Shown: one piece after another, positions 16,365 to 24,675 of the stretch
How positions within the stretch are numbered: position 1 is the first letter of the stretch
How the letters are laid out: every line of letters starts with the position of its first letter
DNA from: JAOZMY01 sp964577975
GTDB lineage: Bacteria; Desulfobacterota; S145-22
Length of the DNA stretch: 32,373 nucleotides
Reading direction: 5' to 3'
NCBI GenBank assembly: GCA_964577975.1
Contig: CAZOBB010000003.1
Span: forward strand, 1 to 32,373
Notes under the pieces: model-generated
Seen by the model: only the letters and a program-made list of their open reading frames with translations
The model's database searches: none
What the model was told of the DNA's origin: nothing
Translations under genes and position numbers: made by a program

Positions 16365-18299
16365 CTATGTAATAGAAAGAACAGCTTTATAAGCATCGTG
16401 AATCGCATAATAAATCGTTCGAGGTTCCTTCGCGTCGCCGATGACGAAAAGACGATTGGCTTTCCCTTTCAAACGCCTACGGAGAATAGCCTGCGCATGA
16501 TTTCCCATGGCCAAAACAATCTTCGTTGGCTTCACGAGGAACTTCTTTCCTTCCTTATCTGCCAAGATTGCCCCTTCTTGTGTGATTTCACGTAAAGACA
16601 TCCGAAGAAAAACTTGAATCTTCTCTTGGGCCATTCGTCTCAAGAGATCCATCCGGGAAATCTCCTCAAGGTCGCCGGCGAGCCGTTCCTCTTTTTCAAT
16701 CAGGATAACCCGATTTCCAAGAGACTTCAAAAATAAGGCAAGCTCGCAACCCGTTACACCTCCCCCCACCACGAGAACATCTTCATTGCCTTTCGGACAA
16801 TAACCGTCAAGGCATTCGACTGGTGTTATGATCCGTTCATCCTTAATACCCGGTAAAATGGGAATAGAAGGTATCGAACCCGTTGCAATCACTACCACAT
16901 CGAGGGGCACATCCACCGATTGAGGATCGAACTCCACCCCGAGCTTCAAATCGATTTTCGACTTTGCAATCTGATTTTCAAAAAAGTTCAAGAGGTCATT
17001 GATTCTATGTTTAGTCGGCATCATGGCAAACAATCTTAATTGCCCCCCGATAAACGGCATCTTTTCATACAAAACCACGCGATGACCCATCTTATCGGCC
17101 TGAAGGGCTGCCGTGATTCCTGCCGGACCTGCCCCTATTACGGTAACATGCCGCTGCGACGTAGGCTTTTTCCTTTTCCCTATCCGATTCTCTCTCCCCA
17201 CTTCTGGATTGATGGAACATCCAATATAATCGGTCAAACGATTTCCCAAACAACCTTCGTTGCACGAGATGCAATAGCGAATTTCATCTGTTTTTCCCTC
17301 CTTCGCTTTTCTAGGCCATTCGGGATCCGCGATCAACGCCCTTCCCAACGCTACAAAATCCGCCTTGCCCTCTGACAAAATCTCTTCCACCGTATCAGGA
17401 TAACGAATATTTCCCACTGTAATAACCGGGATCGAAACCACCTTTTTTATCCCCTCCGCGAGATAAACACGCCACCCTTCTTTATAACTCATAGGTTCTA
17501 GAATCTTCACCAGGCTTTCATAAATTCCCGCCGATATGTCCAGCGCGTCAACCCCCGCTTCTTCCAAACGGATGGCGATGCGTTTGGCCTCCTCAAGGGT
17601 GATACCTCCCTCTACAAATTCATCGGCACTGAGACGGAACAAGAGCGGATAATCCTTTCCTACTGCCCCGCGAATCTTTTCGATAATCCGCAAGGGAAAT
17701 CGCATACGCCCCTCAAAATCTCCCCCATAGATATCCTTCCGATGGTTCGTATAAGGAGAAAGAAACTGACCGATCAAAAAGCCGTGGGCCCCATGCAACT
17801 CAATACCGTCAAAGCCCGCCGTTTTCGCCCTTACCGCAGCCTTAACGAAACGTTCCTCGATCTGCTCAATTTCTTCAATCGTCAGCTCTCTCGGTTTTTC
17901 TTTCATGTGTTTGCAAGGAATGGGAGACGGCGCTACCGGCTGGAGTCCCCCTGTAATTTCCCTTGTCGTTTGCCGTCCTGCATGGTGAAGTTGGAGGATA
18001 GCGGGAATTTCATGTTTATGAATTGCAAAAGCCAATCGCTTCAACCCTGGAATAAATCGATCATCGGAGATACACAACTGCCGAATCGTATTCTTCCCTC
18101 TTGCCCCTTCAACTTGACTATTTTCCACGATGATCATTCCCACACCGCCTCTTGCCCGCATTTCATAATAGGCCAACATCTTTTCCGAAACTTTACCTTC
18201 GTAATCCGCAAAGTTGGTATCCACAGGGGCCATAATCAAACGATTCGGAATGATTAACGACCCAATCTGTCCTTCGGAAAATATCCTTGGATAGTTCAC
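16365..18299 (-). CDS. Old-yellow-enzyme / 2,4-dienoyl-CoA reductase-type flavoprotein
   Basis: A 644-residue two-part enzyme. Residues 1-~335 are an FMN-binding TIM barrel (LIMAPVDTN, IELHGAHGFLIGQFLSP, YGG). A [4Fe-4S] motif follows at C343, C346, C350 and C361. Residues ~384-644 form an FAD/NAD(P)H module with GAGPAG (389-394) and VVGGGVTGCE. Relatives such as FadH, trimethylamine dehydrogenase and 2-enoate reductase reduce activated C=C bonds or demethylate amines. Its place at the head of the enzyme operon suggests reduction of a ring-derived enoate or an alternative ring reduction. A TTG is possible at 18305. GTG 18299 is preferred because AAGGAG lies six bases before it. Confidence 0.88.
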   Translation of the reverse strand: MNYPRIFSEGQIGSLIIPNRLIMAPVDTNFADYEGKVSEKMLAYYEMRARGGVGMIIVENSQVEGARGKNTIRQLCISDDRFIPGLKRLAFAIHKHEIPAILQLHHAGRQTTREITGGLQPVAPSPIPCKHMKEKPRELTIEEIEQIEERFVKAAVRAKTAGFDGIELHGAHGFLIGQFLSPYTNHRKDIYGGDFEGRMRFPLRIIEKIRGAVGKDYPLLFRLSADEFVEGGITLEEAKRIAIRLEEAGVDALDISAGIYESLVKILEPMSYKEGWRVYLAEGIKKVVSIPVITVGNIRYPDTVEEILSEGKADFVALGRALIADPEWPRKAKEGKTDEIRYCISCNEGCLGNRLTDYIGCSINPEVGRENRIGKRKKPTSQRHVTVIGAGPAGITAALQADKMGHRVVLYEKMPFIGGQLRLFAMMPTKHRINDLLNFFENQIAKSKIDLKLGVEFDPQSVDVPLDVVVIATGSIPSIPILPGIKDERIITPVECLDGYCPKGNEDVLVVGGGVTGCELALFLKSLGNRVILIEKEERLAGDLEEISRMDLLRRMAQEKIQVFLRMSLREITQEGAILADKEGKKFLVKPTKIVLAMGNHAQAILRRRLKGKANRLFVIGDAKEPRTIYYAIHDAYKAVLSIT

Positions 18300-18371
18300 A
18301 GGCAACTCCTTCTCATCACCCCAACAACTCCTTTCACCCTTTTGCTTTCCATTCCCCGCTCCTTTGATGTA

Positions 18372-19589
18372 TTAGAATCTCTGCCGTGGGAGGGGAAAAA
18401 TCGGCTTTTTTCGACGCAACTTCTCCGGATACACACTTACCGCCACACCATTTTGAATCTGGACGACAATAGGAGGATGCGCCACATTAGCACCCTCTTC
18501 ACCAAATCGTATCGTTCCGAAAAAAGTTTCTATCTTCATTTTATGAAGTTTTTCCATCAGCACCTCACGTTTCGTTTCCGTGTAGGGTGGATGAAGCTTT
18601 AGGGATTTCAATGCTATTTGCAAAGTTACTGCCGCTGCCGCCGCTGCCGCCTCCACATAATCTGGATGGCGATGATAGGCACGATAGAAATCCTTATCAA
18701 AATCAGCAGCGGTTCCGAATACCTCCCCTCTATACGGAAGATCGGCTGTCCATTCCGAGGCAGCGAAGATGTATTCGGCGTTCTTGCCCATTGTCCTCAC
18801 AAAGTCTGGAGCCGTTGGCCCATAGCTGAAGATCACACATTTCGGGAAAAATTGGATTCTCCTCAAGGCCTTTAGAACATGAATGGCTACTTGGGTATGG
18901 GAGCCCACAAGCAACACATCGGGAGATTTTGCCTTAACATGCTTTAACATGGTAGTGTAATCTTCCAATGTAATGGGAAAAAGCTCATAATGAACCACCC
19001 TAAAACCCGCTTCCAAAGAGTACTTCTTGAATCCTTCACAAGCAAGAGAAGTAAAAAGAATATCCGTTCCAATAATGGCGACCGTCTCAGGTCTTGGGCG
19101 GAAGGTACGTAACATCTCAACGCATCCGCGAACTTCATCGGTCGCTTTTCCCAGCGTCGCGAAAAAATACCGAAACCCCCTCTCAAACAATCGATTCGAA
19201 CTCGCCCCTCCACACACAAAAGGATACTTATACTTTTCCGAAACGGAACTCGCTGCAAAAACAACACTGCTACCATATCCTCCCAAGAGGAGGTCCACCT
19301 TATCCTCCGTAATCAATTTTTCATAAAACCGGGCGCTTAAAGCAGGATTACTCCGATCATCATAAAAGATTAGTTTTACCGGATACCGATCTCCCCCAAT
19401 CAATATTCCCCCTTGCGAGTTCACTTTTTTCGCCCATAGCTTATACGAATCCAATACACGTTTTCCCGTTTTCGAAAAAAGCCCTGTCAGCGGCAAGGTA
19501 AAACCAAGGCTTATTTCTCCCCCCCATGCTGAAAAAACATTCAGTCCCAGCATTCCAAGGAATACAAACACAGCGATTCGTCTTTTCAT
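18372..19589 (-). CDS. ABC transporter periplasmic binding protein (LivK/Peripla_BP_6 type)
   Basis: A 405-residue precursor with an N-terminal signal peptide (about 23 residues, ending near SAWGGE) and a type I periplasmic binding fold (ISLGFTLPLTGLFSKTGK, the LLLGGYGSS segment, LLVGSHTQVA). Such proteins deliver amino acids, aromatic acids or amides to Liv-type permeases. No permease is next to it on this strand. The divergent Liv operon at 20749-25391 has its own binding protein, so this one may give that transporter a second specificity. It lies between the XRE-cupin regulator and the catabolic enzymes, 72 bases upstream of the flavoprotein gene, suggesting pathway-substrate uptake. The ligand is not predictable. 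Confidence 0.87.
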   Translation of the reverse strand: MKRRIAVFVFLGMLGLNVFSAWGGEISLGFTLPLTGLFSKTGKRVLDSYKLWAKKVNSQGGILIGGDRYPVKLIFYDDRSNPALSARFYEKLITEDKVDLLLGGYGSSVVFAASSVSEKYKYPFVCGGASSNRLFERGFRYFFATLGKATDEVRGCVEMLRTFRPRPETVAIIGTDILFTSLACEGFKKYSLEAGFRVVHYELFPITLEDYTTMLKHVKAKSPDVLLVGSHTQVAIHVLKALRRIQFFPKCVIFSYGPTAPDFVRTMGKNAEYIFAASEWTADLPYRGEVFGTAADFDKDFYRAYHRHPDYVEAAAAAAAVTLQIALKSLKLHPPYTETKREVLMEKLHKMKIETFFGTIRFGEEGANVAHPPIVVQIQNGVAVSVYPEKLRRKKPIFPLPRQRF

Positions 19590-19650
19590 TCCCTTTTAAC
19601 CCTATCTTCGCTCGTTTCCCCTACGCCACTTCTTTCCATCTGTCCATTCA

Positions 19651-19669
19651 CCCCCTAAAAGGTAGGGGG
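19651..19669 (-). other. Hairpin at the 3' end of the regulator gene
   Basis: CCCCCTA (19651-19657) and TAGGGGG (19663-19669) are perfect complements around a five-base loop, overlapping the regulator's last codons. There is no T-run after it on the minus strand. It could be a weak or factor-dependent end signal between the regulator and the binding-protein gene, or an mRNA-stability element. Confidence 0.35.
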
Positions 19670-20206
19670 ACTTACTACCCATGCCACTATTACGTTTTCT
19701 TTTCCCTTGTTCGCAAAGCCATGGGGACGAGCGGATGAAAAATAGAAACTGTCGCCCTCCCTGAGGGTGTAGGTCTTATCTTCTATGGTCAATTCCATCT
19801 CCCCAGCAAGAATCAGACCAAACTCTTCACCAATATGCGAGTAAAGACCAGAAGATCCTCCACCGGGTTCAATAGTCGTATAAAAGGCTACCATCCTTTT
19901 CTTTTGAGAATTCTTGACCATCGCCTGAATATGGGTTTTTCCCCCATCCAAAAATTCTATGTCCACCCTCTCTTCTTTTCTGACTACTACAGGATCTTCC
20001 CGTTGCTCATCAATAAAGAAATCGATGATCTGAACATTGAAAACAGAAGCTATCTTCTTCAACGTAGCAATAGAGGGATTGGCATTCCCATTCTCAAGCT
20101 GAGAAATGTACGATTCCGTACACCCTGCCTTCTGCGCCACCTGTTTCAACGTCATCCTGTTTGCCTGACGTAATTCCCGTAATTTTCTCCCGATAACATC
20201 TACCAT
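19655..20206 (-). CDS. XRE-family HTH regulator with C-terminal cupin
   Basis: A 183-residue regulator. Residues ~6-62 form an HTH_3 domain (LKQVAQKAGCTESYISQLEN, then ANPSIATLKKIA). Residues ~105-180 are a cupin sensor with HIGEEFGLILAGEMEL and a GDSFYF..ARPHGFAN segment. The class includes PuuR-like repressors of catabolic operons that bind small amines or acids in the cupin. It is the first gene of the leftward island and faces the Liv operon across the shared control region. It is therefore the best candidate for the local regulator of both transcripts, probably with autoregulation. ATG 20206 has only a weak GGGATG site. Confidence 0.9.
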   Translation of the reverse strand: MVDVIGRKLRELRQANRMTLKQVAQKAGCTESYISQLENGNANPSIATLKKIASVFNVQIIDFFIDEQREDPVVVRKEERVDIEFLDGGKTHIQAMVKNSQKKRMVAFYTTIEPGGGSSGLYSHIGEEFGLILAGEMELTIEDKTYTLREGDSFYFSSARPHGFANKGKENVIVAWVVSPPTF

Positions 20207-20267
20207 TTGATTTCATCCCACATGTGCCAATAGCTTATTTAGGAAAGGAGATTAACTGTCTATTAAT

Positions 20268-20296
20268 TTCTTACATTATATTAAATATCATGTCAA
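20268..20296 (-). promoter_or_regulatory. Candidate promoter and operator of the XRE-cupin regulator/catabolic operon
   Basis: On the minus strand a perfect TTGACA (20296-20291) is followed after 17 bases by TAAGAA (20273-20268), a weak -10. An 11-base palindrome, ATATTAAATAT (20278-20288), lies in the spacer, where a bound repressor would block polymerase. A perfect TATAAT is also present but only 10 bases from TTGACA, too close for a normal pair. Confidence 0.4.
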
Positions 20297-20496
20297 GTTT
20301 TATCCTTTCTGATTCCTTCAGGCTCCATTAATCCAAGCGAGTAAGTTACAAGGAAAACCATCCCTTCGTCCACCTTCCCATATAAGATACTTTCCGCAAT
20401 CATATACATAACTATTCAATATTACAAGCTTTATAACAATACTTCATCTTCGAAAAAAATCTTCCTCCTTTTTTATGTACCAACAACACCACGAGC

Positions 20497-20525
20497 TTGA
20501 CAGGCAGCAAGGCTCATGATAGATG
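20497..20525 (+). promoter_or_regulatory. Candidate promoter of the Liv operon
   Basis: A perfect TTGACA (20497-20502) is followed after 17 bases by TAGATG (20520-20525), a poor -10 with three of six matches. It is the best rightward candidate seen and would give a leader of roughly 215 bases. The weak -10 would suit activator-dependent expression. Confidence 0.35.
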
Positions 20526-20748
20526 GAAGTGAAATCGTAGGCAATAGACAATAGACAGAAGCTAGAAAAGGGATGGTAGGGGTTAATTTTCCATCCCGCG
20601 ACAAACCAAAAAGAAAGGAGGTGGGAGGAAAAAGAACACAAACGAAGAAATAGGAATGTCCCATTATAAAAGGGAAAGGAGGCCAATGGCTGGGCAGTTA
20701 TCCCTAGATGGGAGCCCGCAAGTGCGTGTAAAGCAAGAGGAGGAAAAA

Positions 20749-21954
20749 ATGAAAAGCAGGAAAATTTTGTGTATTGCGGCCATCGTCGCAAGCCTCATTT
20801 TAACTACTATCATCCCACCCGCCTTCGCAGGGGGAACCATTAAATTAGGAGAAATTAATACCTATAGCAAATTAACTAACTTCACATTTCCCTATCGAAA
20901 TGGATGGAAGCTCGCCCTCGAAGAAATCAATAAGGCGGGAGGAATTAACGGAAAAAAATTAGAGGTCATCTCACGGGATGATGCGGGGAAACCCGGCAAC
21001 GCCGTACGTATCGCCAAAGAGCTCATAACAAAAGACAAAGTCGTTTTACTCATGGGTTCCTTTTTCTCCCATGTTGGACTTGCCATTACCGATTTTGCCA
21101 AACGAAATAAGGTATTCTACTTAGCGGCAGAACCCCTTTCCGATGCCTTGGTATGGGCAAAAGGCAACCGATACACATTTCGCCTGCGTCCTTCCACTTA
21201 CATGCAAGCCGCGATGTTGGCGGAAGAAGCGGCTAAAAACCCAGCCAAACGGTGGGCAACCATCGCCCCCAACTACGCCTATGGAAAAGACGCTGTAAAA
21301 GCCTTTAAAAAGGTTCTTAAAGCTAAACGCCCCGACGTAAAATTCGTCGCGGAACAGTGGCCGGCCCTTTTTAAAATCAACGCAGGGGCTGAAATCCAAG
21401 CCCTTAAACGCGCCAATCCCGAAGCTATCTTCAACGTGACGTTCGGAAGTGACCTGGCGAAATTCGTCCGAGAGGGGAAACTACGGGGTTTCTTCAAAAA
21501 CAGATTTGTTGCCAGCATGCTCACCGGAGAACCGGAATATCTTGATCCCCTGAAGGGGGAAGCACCGGTAGGTTGGCTCGTCACGGGGTACCCGTGGTAC
21601 GCCATCAAGACCAAGGCGCACATGAAATTCCTGAAGGCCTATGAAGCAAAATATCATACATATCCACGAACCGGATCCGTCGTTGGCTATGAAATGCTGA
21701 TGGCCATAGCCCACATGTTGAAAAAGGCAAAATCAACCGACACGGAGAAAATGGTGGATGCCATGGAAGGATTAACCTTCAATGGTGTTTTCGGTCCCAT
21801 TACCTTCCGCAAGATCGACCATCAGTCCACGATGGGTGCCTACGTTGGCTACACGGCCCTCAAAGACGGCAAAGGAATCATGGTAAAATGGAAATACTGT
21901 GATGGTAAAAATTATTTACCGAGCGATGAAGAGGTGAAGAAACTTCGGCCGTAA
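20749..21954 (+). CDS. Branched-chain amino acid-type ABC transporter binding protein
   Basis: A 401-residue precursor with a clear signal peptide (MKSRK, a hydrophobic stretch, then PPAFAGG) and a LivK/Peripla_BP_6 fold (IKLGEINTYSKLTNF, LALEEINKAGGINGK, VVLLMGSFFSHVGLAI). The open frame begins at 20656. ATG 20749 is chosen because AGGAGG lies five bases upstream and the signal sequence begins there. It is the first gene of a complete importer with the fused permease and two ATPases downstream. The neighbouring catabolic island suggests an N-heterocyclic or aromatic acid as ligand. True branched-chain amino acids remain possible. Confidence 0.9.
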   Translation: MKSRKILCIAAIVASLILTTIIPPAFAGGTIKLGEINTYSKLTNFTFPYRNGWKLALEEINKAGGINGKKLEVISRDDAGKPGNAVRIAKELITKDKVVLLMGSFFSHVGLAITDFAKRNKVFYLAAEPLSDALVWAKGNRYTFRLRPSTYMQAAMLAEEAAKNPAKRWATIAPNYAYGKDAVKAFKKVLKAKRPDVKFVAEQWPALFKINAGAEIQALKRANPEAIFNVTFGSDLAKFVREGKLRGFFKNRFVASMLTGEPEYLDPLKGEAPVGWLVTGYPWYAIKTKAHMKFLKAYEAKYHTYPRTGSVVGYEMLMAIAHMLKKAKSTDTEKMVDAMEGLTFNGVFGPITFRKIDHQSTMGAYVGYTALKDGKGIMVKWKYCDGKNYLPSDEEVKKLRP

Positions 21955-21972
21955 AACGCACAAACGAGGGGC

Positions 21973-23889
21973 GTGGTCCTCAACCTGGGGGACTACGCCC
22001 CTACCGTATTGGGGATACATACCGTGGGATTCTATATCGTTCAATTTCTAACGGGACTTTCGGATGCCGCTTCCCTTTTTCTGGTTGCAGCGGGACTTTC
22101 ACTCATTTTCGGAGTTTCCCGTATCGTCAACATGGCTCATGGTTCCTTTTATATGCTGGGGGCCTATATCGCCTACGTCATCATAACCGCCCTTCCTCAT
22201 ACCGCCTTATCCTTTTGGGCAGGTATCGCACTTGCCACCCTCGCCGTGGGTGTTATCGGAGTCATCATTGAGATTTTCCTTTTAAGACGACTTTATCAAG
22301 CACCAGAGCTGTTTCTTCTCATGGCAACATTCGCCGTGCTCCTCGTGATTCAGGACCTTGCACGTTGGGTCTTCGGACCTGAAGATTTGATGGGCCCCAT
22401 GGCTCCTAAACTGGAAGGAAGTATCAACATCATGGGGGCTCTCATGCCCACCTATGATATTGTTCTCATCATTGCTGCCCCTCTAGTACTCGTTTTCCTA
22501 TGGCTTCTTCTAAACCGGACACGATGGGGCATCCTTGTCCGGGCTGCTACGGAAGACCGTGAAATGCTTGCTGCCCTGGGCGTCAATCAAAAGTGGCTTT
22601 TCACAAGTGTTTTCTTCCTTGGATCCCTCCTCGCAGGGTTGGGGGGAGCCATCCAACTCCCCAAAGGGGGAGCAGACCTCCTCATGGACATGAACGTCAT
22701 TGCCGCCGCCTTCGTCATTGTCGTCGTGGGGGGCATGGGCAGCATTCCAGGAGCCTTTCTCGCCGCCATCATTATCGGAGAGCTAGGTTCTTTCGGAGTT
22801 CTCTTTCTCCCCCAAAGCACACTGGTGATGATGTTCCTCGTCATGGCAGTTGTTCTCGTTATTCGACCCTATGGCCTTTTAGGAAAACCCGAACAGGAAA
22901 GTGGTGGAAGTGAATCGTTCGAGTCCATTTTACGCCCTGCACCCAAAGCCCTCCGGATAATTGGAGCGATTATACTGGTTGTTCTTATCCTCCTTCCAAC
23001 CGTTGCGGGCAAATATCAATTGGTTCTCCTCGGTGAAATAGCAATCTTTTCTCTTGCGTGCATGAGCCTTTATTTTATGATGGGACCGGGAGGCATGGTT
23101 TCTTTTGGGCATGCCGCTTTTTTCGGGGGGGGAGCCTACGCCGCCGCGCTTCTCGTCCACTATGTGAATACACCCATGAATTTGACCCTACTTCTGGCTC
23201 CCATATGCGTGGGGCTTCTTGCCTTGATCATCGGGTGGTTCTGTGTCCGCCTTTCTGGTGTTTACCTAGCAATGTTGACATTGGCCTTTGCTCAAATCTG
23301 CTGGTCCATCGTGTTCCAATGGAGTGGTTTCACCGGCGGGGACGACGGCATTCTTGGTATATGGCCTGCAAAATGGGCAAGTAATGAAGTCATTTTCTAT
23401 TACCTCACCCTCCTCATCTCCATTGGGGGTATCCTTCTCCTGAGGCATCTTTTATTTACCCCTTTTGGCTACACCATGCGGGCATGCCGGGATTCACGGC
23501 TTCGGGCCGACGCAATCGGCATCAATGTAACTCGTCATCAGTGGCTATCATTTGCCGTGGCAGGTATGTTTGCCGGCCTGGCGGGTGGCATCTACGTCTT
23601 TTCAAAGGGAAGCGTCTTCCCGGATGAAATGTCCATTCCCCGCTCCTTTGACATTCTATTGAGCGTACTGCTTGGGGGAATCGAAAGCATTTCAGGACCT
23701 ATTGTAGGTTCCACCGTTTTCATCTGGCTCGAGGACAAGATCTCTCATCTCGATTTCTGGCGGTTGATCCTTGGATGTATCTACATCCTCCTGGTCATGG
23801 CATTTCCGCAAGGGATTGGTGGTTTCTTCGGTAGCCGTTTCAACCATTACTTTTCCCCCGAAACCGAAAAAATTAACGGGAAAGTATAG
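21973..23889 (+). CDS. Fused LivH-LivM ABC transporter permease
   Basis: A 638-residue membrane protein joining two Liv permeases in one chain. Residues ~25-305 are LivH-like (LSLIFGVSRIVNMAHGSFYMLGAYIA, shown here by its core NMAHGSFYM), with the EAA-like GANQ-equivalent LGVNQKWLF. Residues ~330-620 are LivM-like (YFMMGPGGMVSFGHAAFFG, core VSFGHAAF; RACRDSRLRADAIGIN, core RDSRLRADAIG). Usually these are separate subunits forming a heterodimer, so the fusion fixes 1:1 stoichiometry. The start is GTG 21973, the only candidate after the in-frame stop of the preceding gene, with GAGGGG very close upstream. LivG follows after three bases. Confidence 0.93.
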   Translation: MVLNLGDYAPTVLGIHTVGFYIVQFLTGLSDAASLFLVAAGLSLIFGVSRIVNMAHGSFYMLGAYIAYVIITALPHTALSFWAGIALATLAVGVIGVIIEIFLLRRLYQAPELFLLMATFAVLLVIQDLARWVFGPEDLMGPMAPKLEGSINIMGALMPTYDIVLIIAAPLVLVFLWLLLNRTRWGILVRAATEDREMLAALGVNQKWLFTSVFFLGSLLAGLGGAIQLPKGGADLLMDMNVIAAAFVIVVVGGMGSIPGAFLAAIIIGELGSFGVLFLPQSTLVMMFLVMAVVLVIRPYGLLGKPEQESGGSESFESILRPAPKALRIIGAIILVVLILLPTVAGKYQLVLLGEIAIFSLACMSLYFMMGPGGMVSFGHAAFFGGGAYAAALLVHYVNTPMNLTLLLAPICVGLLALIIGWFCVRLSGVYLAMLTLAFAQICWSIVFQWSGFTGGDDGILGIWPAKWASNEVIFYYLTLLISIGGILLLRHLLFTPFGYTMRACRDSRLRADAIGINVTRHQWLSFAVAGMFAGLAGGIYVFSKGSVFPDEMSIPRSFDILLSVLLGGIESISGPIVGSTVFIWLEDKISHLDFWRLILGCIYILLVMAFPQGIGGFFGSRFNHYFSPETEKINGKV

Positions 23890-23892
23890 AGA

Positions 23893-24675
23893 ATGAAAAA
23901 AGTTCTTGAGGTCAGAAATCTTTCAAAATCGTTTGGTGGTGTTCATGCCGTAAACGACGTATCCTTTGATCTCCACGAAGGCCAGCTCCTCGCCATGATT
24001 GGCCCCAACGGAGCGGGTAAATCCACGTGTTTCAATCTGATCAATGGTCAGCTAAAACCCGACCGAGGCATTATCAAAATCCTCGGCAAGGACACTCGTG
24101 GCATGCGTCCCCGCCATGTTTGGGCGTTGGGAGTCGGGAGAACCTTTCAAATCACCTCTACCTTCTCCTCCATGACGGTTCTCGAAAACGTGCAAATGGT
24201 CTTCCTCTCCAAACATCAACGTCTTCGAAACATGCTTCGAAAAACGTCCAAGCTTTTCCGTGAGGACGCCATGGAGCTTCTCCGACTTGTCGGTGTCGAA
24301 AAACAATGGAACCGTCCATGTGGCATCCTGGCGTACGGCGACCTGAAGAGGGTCGAGCTGGCCATCGCCCTAGCGAACAGACCCAAACTCCTACTCATGG
24401 ACGAACCCACGGCTGGTATGGGGACAAAAGAAAGACTAAAATTGATGGAACTAACAGCCAGCATCGTCCGGGAACAATCCATCGGCGTGCTTTTCACCGA
24501 ACACGACATGGATGTTGTCTTTGGTCATGCCGATCGCATCATTGTGCTTAGCTATGGAAAACTCATCGCAGAAGGAACGCCCAAAGAGGTCCACGGTAAC
24601 GAGAAGGTAAGAGCAATCTACTTTGGCACCTATGCAAAACCCACTTGTGAGGTTTCAGAGGTAACATCGCCATGA
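23893..24675 (+). CDS. livG: ABC transporter ATP-binding protein LivG-type
   Basis: A 260-residue ATPase with Walker A GPNGAGKST (37-45), Q-loop region GRTFQITS, a signature written LAYGDLKRVELA in place of the common LSYGEQRR, Walker B LLLMDEPTAGM and the H-loop FTEHDMD. It powers import through the fused LivHM permease on the cytoplasmic face. Its last four bases overlap the livF start (ATGA), so the pair are translated together. The changed signature motif (Gly-Asp-Leu) is a known type of variation in LivG proteins and need not impair function. Confidence 0.93.
   Translation: MKKVLEVRNLSKSFGGVHAVNDVSFDLHEGQLLAMIGPNGAGKSTCFNLINGQLKPDRGIIKILGKDTRGMRPRHVWALGVGRTFQITSTFSSMTVLENVQMVFLSKHQRLRNMLRKTSKLFREDAMELLRLVGVEKQWNRPCGILAYGDLKRVELAIALANRPKLLLMDEPTAGMGTKERLKLMELTASIVREQSIGVLFTEHDMDVVFGHADRIIVLSYGKLIAEGTPKEVHGNEKVRAIYFGTYAKPTCEVSEVTSP

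Larger units (their letters stand above)
20207..20748. promoter_or_regulatory. Divergent control region between the catabolic island and the Liv operon
   Basis: About 540 bases without a convincing gene. The left part (20207-20460) is AT-rich with a palindrome, CACATGTG (20220-20227), and the leftward promoter elements. The right part holds a candidate rightward promoter and then a purine-rich leader with several AGGAGG-like sites (near 20616, 20676 and 20740). It also has a short tandem CAATAGA repeat near 20541. An in-frame ATG at 20686 has its own AGGAGG but would bury the signal peptide of the binding protein. Confidence 0.6.

Noticed and set aside
20275..20296. TTGACA and TATAAT on the minus strand as a standard promoter pair
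   Set aside because: The spacer is only 10 bases, too short for sigma70. The 17-base pair with TAAGAA was preferred.
20444..20791. Minus-strand open frame in the divergent control region
   Set aside because: It is hydrophobic and Ser/Phe-rich, with no ribosome-binding site or known motif, and overlaps the signal peptide region of the Liv binding protein. It was considered as a small membrane protein but not supported.
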